Origin: Rhizobiales bacterium 32-66-11
GTDB taxonomy: Bacteria; Pseudomonadota; Alphaproteobacteria; Rhizobiales; Xanthobacteraceae
DNA: 36,911 nt
Reading direction: 5' to 3'
NCBI GenBank assembly: GCA_002304505.1
Contig: NCEH01000024.1
Span: 1 to 36,911, forward strand
Positions 17,542 through 25,064 of this stretch are shown here, in pieces. The position numbers and the translations under genes were made by a program. Position 1 is the first letter of the stretch. Each line of letters begins with the position of its first letter. The notes beneath the pieces are model-generated. The model ran no database searches. It saw nothing but the letters and a program-made list of their open reading frames with translations, and was not told the origin of the DNA.

Positions 17542-18393
17542 TCACCCCAACCCGCCGTTCGCGAATACGGTTTGAGCGTCGATCCAGGCGCCGTCCTGCG
17601 AGCAGAGAAGCGCGATGACGCCGGCGATGTCTTCCGGCAGGCCCAGGCGACCGAGGGGGGTCTGTTCGGGAATTCCGCGGAGTGCTTCTTCGCCGTGCTG
17701 ACGGAGGAGCTGCGTATCGACGGCGCCAGGTGCCACCGCGTTGACCGAGATGTTGCGACCGGCCAGTTCCTTCGCAAGGACGCTGGAAAAGAGCACCTGG
17801 GCGCTTTTTGTGGCGGCATACGCGCCCGTAGCTGGAGGTGGCGTCTTGATGATGCTCGAGCTCAGGCTAATGATCCGGCCGCCATCACGCGTGCGTCGCG
17901 CCGCTTCGCGCAGCACGTTGAAGCTGCCTTTGACATTGGTGGCCATCATTCGATCGAAGGCCGCGTCCGTCATCTGAGAGAAGGGGCCGACATTCATGAT
18001 GCCGGCGTTATTGACCACCACATCAACGCCCCCGAACGCTTGGTCATTGGCGTCGAAAAGCGCCTTGACCGCTGCGGGATCGGCGACGTCGGCCTGGCGA
18101 ACGATGGCGCGCCCCCCAGCCGCCTTGATGTCGGCCACGACGCGGGCAGCGAGATCACGGTTCGTGAGGTAGTTCACGGTCACGGCAAAGCCATCGCGCG
18201 CCAGACGCTTGGCCGTGGCAGCGCCGATGCCCCGCGACGAGCCGGTGACGACGGCGGCCTTGCCAGCGCCAGGGAGTGTTGTTGGGCTGGCCGTGGCTGC
18301 TTGGGCGGAAGCCGTGCTGCCCATGGCGAGAGCCGCAGGAGCGGTGGCCGCGAGGGCCATGAAGGTGCGGCGTGAGGTGTCAGCATCGGACAT
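17542..18393 (-). CDS. SDR-family oxidoreductase with Tat signal peptide
   Basis: This 283-residue protein is a classical SDR: TGSSRGIG cofactor loop at about 50-57, NNAGIM near 129, the catalytic serine in SLSSSI, the YAATK motif and the VNAVAPGAVDT stretch. It is preceded by an N-terminal twin-arginine signal (SRRTFMALAATAPAALAMG, residues 8-26, then an AQA-type cleavage region). Classical SDRs are normally cytoplasmic, so export is unusual and would require the cofactor to be bound before translocation. A GGG stretch precedes ATG 18393. The MFS gene lies 105 bp upstream on the same strand; a GCCCCGCC/GGCGGGCC inverted repeat lies between them. Confidence 0.92.
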   Translation of the reverse strand: MSDADTSRRTFMALAATAPAALAMGSTASAQAATASPTTLPGAGKAAVVTGSSRGIGAATAKRLARDGFAVTVNYLTNRDLAARVVADIKAAGGRAIVRQADVADPAAVKALFDANDQAFGGVDVVVNNAGIMNVGPFSQMTDAAFDRMMATNVKGSFNVLREAARRTRDGGRIISLSSSIIKTPPPATGAYAATKSAQVLFSSVLAKELAGRNISVNAVAPGAVDTQLLRQHGEEALRGIPEQTPLGRLGLPEDIAGVIALLCSQDGAWIDAQTVFANGGLG

Positions 18394-18498
18394 TCTGATG
18401 GTCCCTTTCTCGATGCGAGTGGTTTGCTTGCGATAGGTGCGCCCCGCCTGGTGATTGGCGGGCCAGGCCTGTTGTCGGCTAATCGAAGGAGACGAAGG

Positions 18499-19815
18499 TC
18501 ACGGTCGCCCCAGCGAAGCGGCGATGCGCCGGTTTGCGATCAGCAAGGCGATGCCTGTCAGGACGCTCGCGATCGGGACGACCAGCAGCCCGAAGCCAAG
18601 GCCATTGGCCACTTGCGCCGTTGTCACCGCGTCGCTGACCATGCCGACGATGAGTGGCCCGAGCGCCGGCCCAAGAAGGCCGGAGCCGATCATCACGAGG
18701 CTGGTCGCCTGCGCTTGCCTACCCTCGCCGGCCACGAGATGGGCGGCGCCGAAGGCCCATGGCAGCAGGAACGAGAAGGACAGCATGCCCGGCACCAACA
18801 GGGCGATCGACAACCAGCCGGCCGGCGCGAACAAGGCGGCGGTCGTGGTCGCACTGGCGATCAGGAAGAGAATGGCTGGCGGCCCGAGCACTCTCCCGGT
18901 GCCTGAACTCACCGCGCGGTCGAACCAGCGTCCACCCAGGAGCGTGCCGACAATGCCCATCAGGCCCTGCAAGAGGCCAAAGGCCAGTCCCACCTCACTC
19001 GCGCTGAAGCCGTGCGTGCGGATGAGAAACGGAGCGGCGAAGGCGTAGAAGGGTGCTGCGGCGAAGCCGAGGAAGATCGCTGCGATGAACAGCCAGCGAA
19101 ACGCCGGGGAGGCCAGCAATCGCCGACTGGATCGCAGGAACGGTTCGTTATTGGCGGCCGTGCGCTCGAGCGTCGGGGTCGGCCCCGGGACAAGAAAGGC
19201 CAACAGACCAACCAGACCGCCGATGGCTCCGGCGCCGATCATGGCGGTGCGCCATCCCAGCGTGTCGCCGACTGCGCCCCCTGCGGCGAAGCCGACCATG
19301 GTGCCTAGAGGAATCCCCATGGCGAAAAGGCCGATCGCCAGGCCGCGACGCTCCGGCCGGATCTTGCGGGCGATCAGCGCATGGCCGGCAGGTACTGCGC
19401 CGGCTTCTCCGAACGCGACGCCGAAACGCGTGACCGCCAGCAGCAGAAAGCTTGCGGCGAAGCCACCGAGCGCCGTCATTGCGCTCCAGAGCAGAATGCA
19501 CGAAACCAGCACAAAGCGAGGCGATCCTCGATCCGAGGCTCGGGCGAGAGGCAACGAAAGCAGCGAATAGCAAACTGCGAAGGCGAGGCCCGTAAGCAGG
19601 CCCATCTGGGTGTCGCTCAGCCCGAGGTCCGCCTTGATAGACTCAGCTAAAATAAAGGGAAGTATTCTGTCGATCTGAGAAAATGCGTTGATAAGAAGCA
19701 GCGTCGTGAGAAACGCAGCGACACGCCATCCACGCGTATATTGTTTTGGAAATGTCTCTGTTTGGAGCGAAATAGTTCTTCGTATGTCTATTGACCGCGC
19801 GGCGGCTTCTGCCAT
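18499..19815 (-). CDS. MFS transporter, Spinster-like
   Basis: This 438-residue transporter has twelve hydrophobic segments after about 30 residues. Recognisable parts are NAFSQIDRILPFILAESIKADLGLSDTQMGLLTG around helices 1-2, which matches the Spns/hexuronate-like MFS pattern, LARASDRGSPRFVL in the 2-3 loop, and GEAGAVPAGHALIARKIRPERRG in helix 4. The substrate is unknown. GGAG ten bases upstream supports ATG 19815. It is divergent from the AraC regulator with only about 50 bp between the start codons, which implies overlapping promoters and probably direct control. The SDR with the Tat signal follows on the same strand. Confidence 0.9.
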   Translation of the reverse strand: MAEAAARSIDIRRTISLQTETFPKQYTRGWRVAAFLTTLLLINAFSQIDRILPFILAESIKADLGLSDTQMGLLTGLAFAVCYSLLSLPLARASDRGSPRFVLVSCILLWSAMTALGGFAASFLLLAVTRFGVAFGEAGAVPAGHALIARKIRPERRGLAIGLFAMGIPLGTMVGFAAGGAVGDTLGWRTAMIGAGAIGGLVGLLAFLVPGPTPTLERTAANNEPFLRSSRRLLASPAFRWLFIAAIFLGFAAAPFYAFAAPFLIRTHGFSASEVGLAFGLLQGLMGIVGTLLGGRWFDRAVSSGTGRVLGPPAILFLIASATTTAALFAPAGWLSIALLVPGMLSFSFLLPWAFGAAHLVAGEGRQAQATSLVMIGSGLLGPALGPLIVGMVSDAVTTAQVANGLGFGLLVVPIASVLTGIALLIANRRIAASLGRP

Positions 19816-19867
19816 GTTTGACGCACTCCTCGCTTGGTTCGCATCCTCAAGCTAGATGGAGCGTCTG

Positions 19868-20902
19868 ATGATCAGAATGCCGGAAGCCTCAAAAAACTTG
19901 CCCAATCCTGCAGTCGACGATAGGTTGCCAGTTGGGGGCCAGGTGTTGCGCTGGCCTCGCAACTCTCCGGAGGTGCGCGTGCCGCCATCGCTGCTCGGGG
20001 CCGTCATCGCCTATATCGAGGCCCAAGGCGGGGGACAGGGCGTGTTCCCGACGCCGATCGGCGGCTTCAATATTGTCCGCTCATTCAAGGAGCGAATGCG
20101 GCTGCAGCAGGTCTACAAGCCGTCGATATGCGTGGTGCTCCAGGGGGCGAAGGAGATCGTCGTTGGAGAGGACACGCTTCGCTACGGCGCCATGGAGTGT
20201 CTGGCTGTTGGCATGACGCTGCCGGCGACGGGGCACATCGTCGAGGCAAGTCCGGATGCGCCCTATACCGGAATAACGCTCGAGCTGGACGTGGCGATGA
20301 TCCGCGACGTGCTGGAACAGCTCGAAGTGCCGCCGGCGCCGCCCGCCAGCTCCGGGCCGTGCCTGTTCGTGCGGCAGGTCGATGAGCCCCTGGAAGAGTG
20401 TGTTCTGCGCCTCCTGCGGATGTGTGAGACGCCGAAGGCCATGCCGATCCTCTTTCCGTCCGTCATGCGCGAAATCTGCTACTGGCTCCTGACCGGCCCG
20501 AATGGCGGCGAACTCTGCAAGCTGGCCGAGCCTGAGTCGAATGCCGCCCGGGTCGCGAAAGTCCTCCATCTCATGCACGAGGACATCGCCCGGACGCTTC
20601 GTATGGAGGAACTGGCGGACGTGGCGCGGATGAGCCTTTCGTCATTCCACCAGCACTTCAAGGCCATGACGTCGATGACGCCGCTGCAGTTCCAGAAGCA
20701 GTTGCGGCTACTCGAGGCGCGGCGACTGATGGTGATGGAAGATGCCAACGTCGCCGAGGCGGCTTACCAGGTAGGCTACGAAAGCGCGTCGCAGTTCAGC
20801 CGTGAGTATTCCCGGATGTTCGGAGTGGCTCCGAAGCGTGACGTCATGAACCAGCAGCGCCTGTATAGCGAATATGTCGGTCGCAGGATGCAGACTGCAT
20901 AG
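19868..20902 (+). CDS. AraC-family transcriptional regulator (AraC_N cupin type)
   Basis: The 344-residue protein has an AraC_N cupin-like domain (about residues 35-190, including KPSICVVLQGAKEIVVGEDTLRYG and LAVGMTLPATGHI). A C-terminal double HTH follows (about 240-335; RMEELADVARMSLSSFHQHFKAMTSMTPLQFQKQLRL and NVAEAAYQVGYESASQFSREYSRMFG). This architecture is common among regulators next to aldehyde reductase or SDR genes. The ATG at 19868 is preferred over the one at 19856, because GGAG at 19858-19861 sits six bases upstream. It is divergent from the MFS-SDR operon, its likely target. A 20-bp tandem duplication lies just after its stop. Confidence 0.93.
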   Translation: MIRMPEASKNLPNPAVDDRLPVGGQVLRWPRNSPEVRVPPSLLGAVIAYIEAQGGGQGVFPTPIGGFNIVRSFKERMRLQQVYKPSICVVLQGAKEIVVGEDTLRYGAMECLAVGMTLPATGHIVEASPDAPYTGITLELDVAMIRDVLEQLEVPPAPPASSGPCLFVRQVDEPLEECVLRLLRMCETPKAMPILFPSVMREICYWLLTGPNGGELCKLAEPESNAARVAKVLHLMHEDIARTLRMEELADVARMSLSSFHQHFKAMTSMTPLQFQKQLRLLEARRLMVMEDANVAEAAYQVGYESASQFSREYSRMFGVAPKRDVMNQQRLYSEYVGRRMQTA

Positions 20903-20906
20903 CTGC

Positions 20907-20946
20907 CTGGCCATATCCTGAGGGAACTGGCCATATCCTGAGGGAA
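20907..20946. repeat. Perfect 20-bp tandem duplication
   Basis: The unit CTGGCCATATCCTGAGGGAA occurs twice head to tail with no mismatch, four bases after the AraC-type gene's stop codon. It could be a recent slippage duplication or a pair of operator half-sites. It lies about 330 bp upstream of the DUF1330 operon. Confidence 0.9.
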
Positions 20947-21279
20947 ACCGGTCCCGGCTATACTGTCGGGAACGGTCCCTCTGGTCATCCTGATCGCCTC
21001 TCCAGATGATGGGCGCGTCGACGGCGGCCGGCGGGGATGAGGTCATGTGGGCCTCCAATCTTTTGCGCGGCCCAAGCTGCACCCATCCCTTCGAAGGCGT
21101 CCCCATCTGCAGGAATAGGCAAATTTCCTGAAGGTTCGGGCATTCTGATTGTTGGGCAGTCCCTTTAGCCTGGATTTGTGATCGCCAACCCGGCGCGTTG
21201 CCGATTTCCTTCGACAAGGATGGCCGCCGGAACGGCAGCATCAGGTCAAACCCGTCAATGATCCCAGATCCAGGTTGGT
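20947..21279. promoter_or_regulatory. Upstream region of the DUF1330-SDR-DedA-PmtA operon
   Basis: These 333 bases contain no gene that I can support. They must include the promoter of the plus-strand operon starting at 21280. An imperfect GGTCCC/GGGAACGGTCCC inverted repeat lies at about 20950-20982. Confidence 0.45.
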
Positions 21280-21648
21280 ATGCTTACTCTCATTGAAGAT
21301 GCACTCGATCGCTTCTTGGAAGAAGACGACGGACAAGCCGTCGTCATGCTGAATCTCCTGCGGTTTCAGGAAGACGGCGGCAGGGCGCGATACGCCGACT
21401 ACCTCACCGTCGCCACGCCGATCGTCGCCCGTTTCGGGGCGGAGATCGTCTATGTAGGCAATGGCCTCCCGGCTCTTTCGGCAGAGCCCGGACAGGCCTG
21501 GGACGCGGTTGCTCTCGTCCGTTACCCCAACCGCCGCGCCTTCGCCGACATGGCGATGGATGCGGACTACCGGGACAAGGCGGCACCGTTGCGCGAGGCG
21601 GCGCTGACTGAAGCCGTGTTGCAGCCTCTCCAGGCAACGTCCTCGTAA
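21280..21648 (+). CDS. DUF1330-family small protein
   Basis: This 122-residue cytoplasmic protein is of the ferredoxin-like dimeric alpha+beta barrel type. AVVMLNLLRFQEDGGRARYADYLTVATPIVARFGAEIVYVG matches the DUF1330 pattern of a first strand followed by a helix with YxxY and the VxYxG strand. VALVRYPNRRAFADMAMDADYRDKAAPLREAAL completes it. No enzymatic role is established for the family. Members often sit in operons with dehydrogenases, and the related EthD and antibiotic-monooxygenase barrels bind aromatic ligands. It is the first gene of a tight operon; the SDR starts 20 bp downstream. Confidence 0.82.
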   Translation: MLTLIEDALDRFLEEDDGQAVVMLNLLRFQEDGGRARYADYLTVATPIVARFGAEIVYVGNGLPALSAEPGQAWDAVALVRYPNRRAFADMAMDADYRDKAAPLREAALTEAVLQPLQATSS

Positions 21649-21668
21649 GGCGACGAAAGGGCTTCCCG

Positions 21669-22649
21669 ATGCGAGAGAACTGGACCACCTTGGACATGCC
21701 GCCCCAGGACGGCAGGACAATCGTCGTCACGGGCACCGGTGGCCTCGGCTTCCATGATGCACTTGCGCTTGCGCGCGCAGGCGGCGACGTCATCATCGCC
21801 GGGCGAAACCCGCGCAAGGGGAGCGATGCCGTCGCTCGCATCAAACAGTCGGTGCGGCAGGCGCGCGTGAGCTTCGAACCGGTAGATCTCGCCGATCTGG
21901 CGTCTGTCGCCGCATTCGGCCAGCGATTGGGCGATAGCCGGGAGCGGATCGACACTCTGATCAACAATGCGGCCGTCATGACGCCGCCGCAGCGCCAGAC
22001 GACGACGGACGGGTTCGAGCTTCAGTTCGGGACCAACTATCTCGGCCACTTCGCGCTGACGGCACATCTGTTGCCCTTGCTCAGGCGTGGACGGGATCCT
22101 CGCGTGATCACGCTGTCCAGCATTGCCGTGCGCCGGAATGCGGCGATCAATTTCGATGATCTTCAGGCGGAGAAGGCCTATCTGCCGATGCCCGTCTATG
22201 CGCAGTCCAAGCTCGCCTGCTTGATATTCGCGCTCGAGCTTGAGCGCCGCAGCGCCGAAGCCGGCTGGGGCCTGACGAGTATTGCCGCTCATCCCGGGAT
22301 TTCGCGAACCGACCTTCTGCACAATGCCCCGGGGCGATACAGCGCCCAGGGACTCTTGCGGTCGATCCTGTGGTTTCTGTTTCAGCCGGCGGCGCAGGGA
22401 GCGCTGCCCACATTGTTCGCAGCGACATCATCGGCGGCGCGAGGCGGCAGATACTACGGTCCCGACAGGCTTTCGGAGACGCGCGGCCATCCGAGCGAGG
22501 CGGCAATCCCGCCAGCCGCATTGGAGTTGCACGTCGCCCGCCGGCTTTGGGACGTCTCGGAAACGCTGGCGAACGTCAATTTCATCGCTGCGGCTGCAAC
22601 ACCTCTCCATACCCGTCCGAATGGGCCCAGCATTCCCGCGGAGGCCTGA
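21669..22649 (+). CDS. SDR-family oxidoreductase, retinol-dehydrogenase-like
   Basis: This 326-residue SDR resembles retinol dehydrogenase/WWOX-like members in length and pattern. It has TGTGGLGFHDALALARAGGDVIIAGRNPRKG (cofactor loop at about 21-27 and the GRN basic strand end), NNAAVM near 100, FGTNYLGHFALTA, catalytic serine in TLSSIAV, and YAQSK. The C-terminal extension (FQPAAQGALPTLFAATS, GGRYYGPD) is normal for the group. The usual TGANSGLG has become TGTGGLG, an unusual but glycine-rich variant. These enzymes often act on lipophilic alcohols or ketones. The DedA gene begins 3 bp after its stop, so translation is coupled. Confidence 0.9.
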   Translation: MRENWTTLDMPPQDGRTIVVTGTGGLGFHDALALARAGGDVIIAGRNPRKGSDAVARIKQSVRQARVSFEPVDLADLASVAAFGQRLGDSRERIDTLINNAAVMTPPQRQTTTDGFELQFGTNYLGHFALTAHLLPLLRRGRDPRVITLSSIAVRRNAAINFDDLQAEKAYLPMPVYAQSKLACLIFALELERRSAEAGWGLTSIAAHPGISRTDLLHNAPGRYSAQGLLRSILWFLFQPAAQGALPTLFAATSSAARGGRYYGPDRLSETRGHPSEAAIPPAALELHVARRLWDVSETLANVNFIAAAATPLHTRPNGPSIPAEA

Positions 22650-22652
22650 GGG

Positions 22653-23294
22653 ATGGACCCGCTCGCAAGTCTCGTAGACTGGATTGCTCTTTACGGAGTC
22701 CTCGGTCTGTTTGCAGCCGGACTGGCGGAACGCTTCGTCCCGGCCTTGCCGTCCCACGGCATGCTGGTCGCCATCGGCATGGCAGCGGTCGAAGACAGTT
22801 GGTCGCTGCCGTCCGCTTTCATCATGACGACCTGCGGAAGCTTGTTCGCCAGTTTGGCGCTCTTCCTCGTCGTCCGTGCTGTTGGGCAGGATGTATCCGG
22901 CAAGCTCCTGTATGGAACCGGGCGGCTCCTGGGCCTGCCATCGAAGCATATTGACAGGATGCTCATCTCCTTCCAGGCGCGCGACCGGAGCCTGTCCCTG
23001 ATCGCGCAGATCATCCCGACAGTTCGGTTCGTCGCGCCGCTGGCAGCCGCGCTTCTTCGCCTGGATGCGTGGCGCTTTGCTGCCGGCACTCTGCTGGGCA
23101 TCGCCCTTTGGAATGGGGTGTTCCTCACCGCGGGCTACGCGGCCGCCCAGTCGATCCCCGACCTCAATGCATCAGCCTTGGCCATCAAGTTCCTGTTCCT
23201 CGTTCTGGCGGTTGAGATGCTATCCGTGTTGATCTGGCGCCTGCTTGGGCGAACCAATTGGTGCCGGACCTCTTCGGAGGATCAAGCATGCTGA
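22653..23294 (+). CDS. DedA/VTT-family inner-membrane protein
   Basis: The 213-residue integral membrane protein has four to five hydrophobic helices. The DedA hallmark pattern of an acidic residue followed by a proline-rich re-entrant loop is visible (LAERFVPALPSHGMLVAIGM). The second half has the conserved basic patch and second re-entrant loop (RDRSLSLIAQIIPTVRFVAPLAAALLRLDAWRFAAGTLLG), then ALWNGVFLTAGY. DedA proteins are implicated in recycling undecaprenyl phosphate and in flipping phospholipids across the inner membrane. Here it lies between an SDR (3-bp gap) and a PmtA-like phospholipid methyltransferase (7-bp overlap), which makes a lipid function likely. Confidence 0.88.
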   Translation: MDPLASLVDWIALYGVLGLFAAGLAERFVPALPSHGMLVAIGMAAVEDSWSLPSAFIMTTCGSLFASLALFLVVRAVGQDVSGKLLYGTGRLLGLPSKHIDRMLISFQARDRSLSLIAQIIPTVRFVAPLAAALLRLDAWRFAAGTLLGIALWNGVFLTAGYAAAQSIPDLNASALAIKFLFLVLAVEMLSVLIWRLLGRTNWCRTSSEDQAC

Positions 23295-23899
23295 GCAGGT
23301 CGTCAGAGACCCTCCAGTTCTTCCGCGCCTGGTTATCCGAACCGCTCAGGGTGGCCGCCGTGACGCCATCCGGCCGAGCGCTGGCAGCTCTGATCGTGTC
23401 GGAGGTGTCTGCGGATACCGGGCCGATCCTCGAACTCGGACCCGGAACGGGCGTGTTCACACGTGCTCTGCTGGCGCGAGGCATTGCCGAGGAGAACCTC
23501 GCGCTCATTGAATTCGGTGCAAAGTTTGCCGCAAAGCTGCATGCTGATTTCCCTCGTGCGAAGACATTGTGCATGGACGCGGCGCGATTGCGCGATGTTG
23601 AGCTGTTCGATCACACCCCGGCAGGGGCCGTCATCAGCGGCTTGCCGCTTTTGTCGATGGCACCGCGAACGGTCTATTCGATCCTGGAAGGCGCCTTCAC
23701 GCATCTTCGTGCCAACGGTGCGTTTTACCAGTTCACCTATGGTCCGCGCTGTCCGGTATCGCGCCCGCTGCTCGACCGGTTGGGACTCAAGGCCACCTAT
23801 CTGGGCGGCACCTTTGCAAACGTGCCTCCGGCTGCCGTCTACCGCATCCAGCATCGCAAGGCCCTTCGGGTACGTGACGCGACTGCGAACCGCTCCTGA
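23288..23899 (+). CDS. pmtA: PmtA-like phospholipid N-methyltransferase
   Basis: This 203-residue class I SAM methyltransferase has motif I LELGPGTGVF at residues 48-57. It matches the Rhizobium/Rhodobacter-type PmtA proteins, which methylate phosphatidylethanolamine towards phosphatidylcholine. The PmtA-specific parts are AAVTPSGRALA near 23, AVISGLPLLSMAPRTVYSILEGAF, and GAFYQFTYGPRCPV followed by a C-terminal NVPPAAVYR. KsgA-like rRNA dimethylases share motif I but not these. GGAGG seven bases before ATG 23288 fixes the start, inside the end of the DedA gene. Whether it acts on PE or on another amino-headgroup lipid cannot be read from sequence. Confidence 0.85.
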   Translation: MLSRSSETLQFFRAWLSEPLRVAAVTPSGRALAALIVSEVSADTGPILELGPGTGVFTRALLARGIAEENLALIEFGAKFAAKLHADFPRAKTLCMDAARLRDVELFDHTPAGAVISGLPLLSMAPRTVYSILEGAFTHLRANGAFYQFTYGPRCPVSRPLLDRLGLKATYLGGTFANVPPAAVYRIQHRKALRVRDATANRS

Positions 23900-23974
23900 C
23901 GCAATAAGTCGGTGGCTGACATCAGGATCAGGCCTTGTCCCTTCCCCGTGATCAATCGTGGATATGATTTGGAC

Positions 23975-24217
23975 CCAGCCGGCCAGGGCGATTTCCGCGA
24001 CGGCGGAGAGTTCGGCACGATCCGCACCGTCACGGGCGCGGATCGACATGCCGCTTTGTACGGCCTGCACGAACCTCGCCAGCTTGGTCGTGTCTGCCGT
24101 CGCCTGGAGATCCCCGTCGCCCTTTGCTTTGTCAAAGCGGGCCTTCAAAAGATCGAAGCCTCCCGCGCGCGTGGCTCGCATGAACTCGCCGAGTTCGGAA
24201 TGCCGATTGTCAGCGGA
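23975..24217 (-). pseudogene. TetR-family regulator, C-terminal remnant
   Basis: A minus-strand frame encodes about 80 residues typical of the ligand-binding C-terminal half of a TetR/AcrR regulator: [30 protein letters not shown], then KLARFVQAVQSGMSIRARDG and LSAVAEIALAGW. The DNA-binding N-terminal half is missing. Upstream of about 24217 the sequence switches directly to an SDR C-terminus on the other strand. The frame is open beyond the family match into the antisense of pmtA, so the native stop is not clear. Confidence 0.78.
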
Positions 24218-24222
24218 GCCTG

Positions 24223-24339
24223 ACGTCGCTGGGCCGATTGGGCGAGCCCCGTGAAGTCGCGAGCGTTGTCGCGTTCCTTGCCGGTCCCGCTGCAAGTCTG
24301 ATTACGGGTGTGGTTCTCAATGTGGACGCCGGCTTCAAC
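24223..24339 (+). pseudogene. SDR, C-terminal remnant
   Basis: The plus-strand frame reads [20 protein letters not shown], then [17 protein letters not shown], which is the invariant C-terminal end of classical SDRs (the LGRxGEPxEVA and ITGxxxxVDGG blocks). The first 200 or so residues are missing. The remnant begins within about 6 bp of the divergent TetR remnant. Together they look like what remains when one deletion removes the N-terminal halves and shared promoter of a divergent regulator-SDR pair. Confidence 0.82.
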
Positions 24340-24430
24340 GCCCGACGTTCGCCCCGCCACCATAGGCCCGCTGCCAAGGGGCGCTGCGTGACGCGGCCGA
24401 GGCTCGGAACCCGGCCCCCTTTGCCTGCGG

Positions 24431-25048
24431 TCACACCACGAAGTCGAAGCGGCCGAAATGTCCGCCGCCGGTCGGCTTCATGTCGAGGAGAAGTGTCTCG
24501 TGAAAGAGCCTGTCTCCGACATTTTGGGGCTCTTCGGGAAAGTAGAGCTGCGTGGCGAGGACGCGGCCGCCCGGACGCTGGACCTTGAAACGGAAGTGAC
24601 GCGTTCGGCCGGGATAAAGCGCCGGTACGATGGTGTTGAACCACCAGCGCCCCTGTGCGTCGGTGAACTGGTGTCCGCGAAGGCGGAAGCCGACGTTGTC
24701 GTAGTTGCCGTTTTCGTCCGCGTGCCAGATCTCGATGAGGCTGCCGGCCAGTGGACGGCAGCGATTGTCGAAGACGAACCCGGCGACGGTGATCCGCGCG
24801 CCACCGGGCGCGTCGGGATAAAGATCGCGTTCGAGCGGCGAGTTCGGCCGGAAGAAGGGGCCGGCCTCCCTTTCGAGCGTGAGGTCGTCCCCATCGTCGC
24901 AGGAGAGTGTCAGCGGCAATTCGGGAGCGGCTTGCGCGAAGGCCCCCGTCCTGGCGGCATCGATGAGAGGCAGTGTCAGAAAGGCCGTCAGCAGAGAGCG
25001 TCGGGTGGAGGGCAAGGTCGGTCTCCGGGGGTCGATGAGGTTGCTCAT
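24431..25048 (-). CDS. Intradiol ring-cleavage dioxygenase-like protein, exported, with altered iron ligand
   Basis: This 205-residue protein is of the intradiol dioxygenase fold (catechol / protocatechuate 3,4-dioxygenase superfamily). It has an N-terminal signal with twin arginines ([17 protein letters not shown], residues 14-30), so it should act outside the cytoplasm. The core includes [20 protein letters not shown], the first metal tyrosine in [11 protein letters not shown] (Tyr116), and [13 protein letters not shown] with Tyr145 and His151. The expected second histidine two residues later is Arg153 (HFRF instead of HFHF or HIHF), one CAT to CGT transition. That would remove one of four Fe(III) ligands and probably abolish or change activity. 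Start ATG 25048 gives the complete signal. It lies 16 bp downstream of the Tat-signal aldo/keto reductase in the same operon. Confidence 0.88.
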   Translation of the reverse strand: MSNLIDPRRPTLPSTRRSLLTAFLTLPLIDAARTGAFAQAAPELPLTLSCDDGDDLTLEREAGPFFRPNSPLERDLYPDAPGGARITVAGFVFDNRCRPLAGSLIEIWHADENGNYDNVGFRLRGHQFTDAQGRWWFNTIVPALYPGRTRHFRFKVQRPGGRVLATQLYFPEEPQNVGDRLFHETLLLDMKPTGGGHFGRFDFVV

Positions 25049-25064
25049 GACGTAGCCGGGGCGG

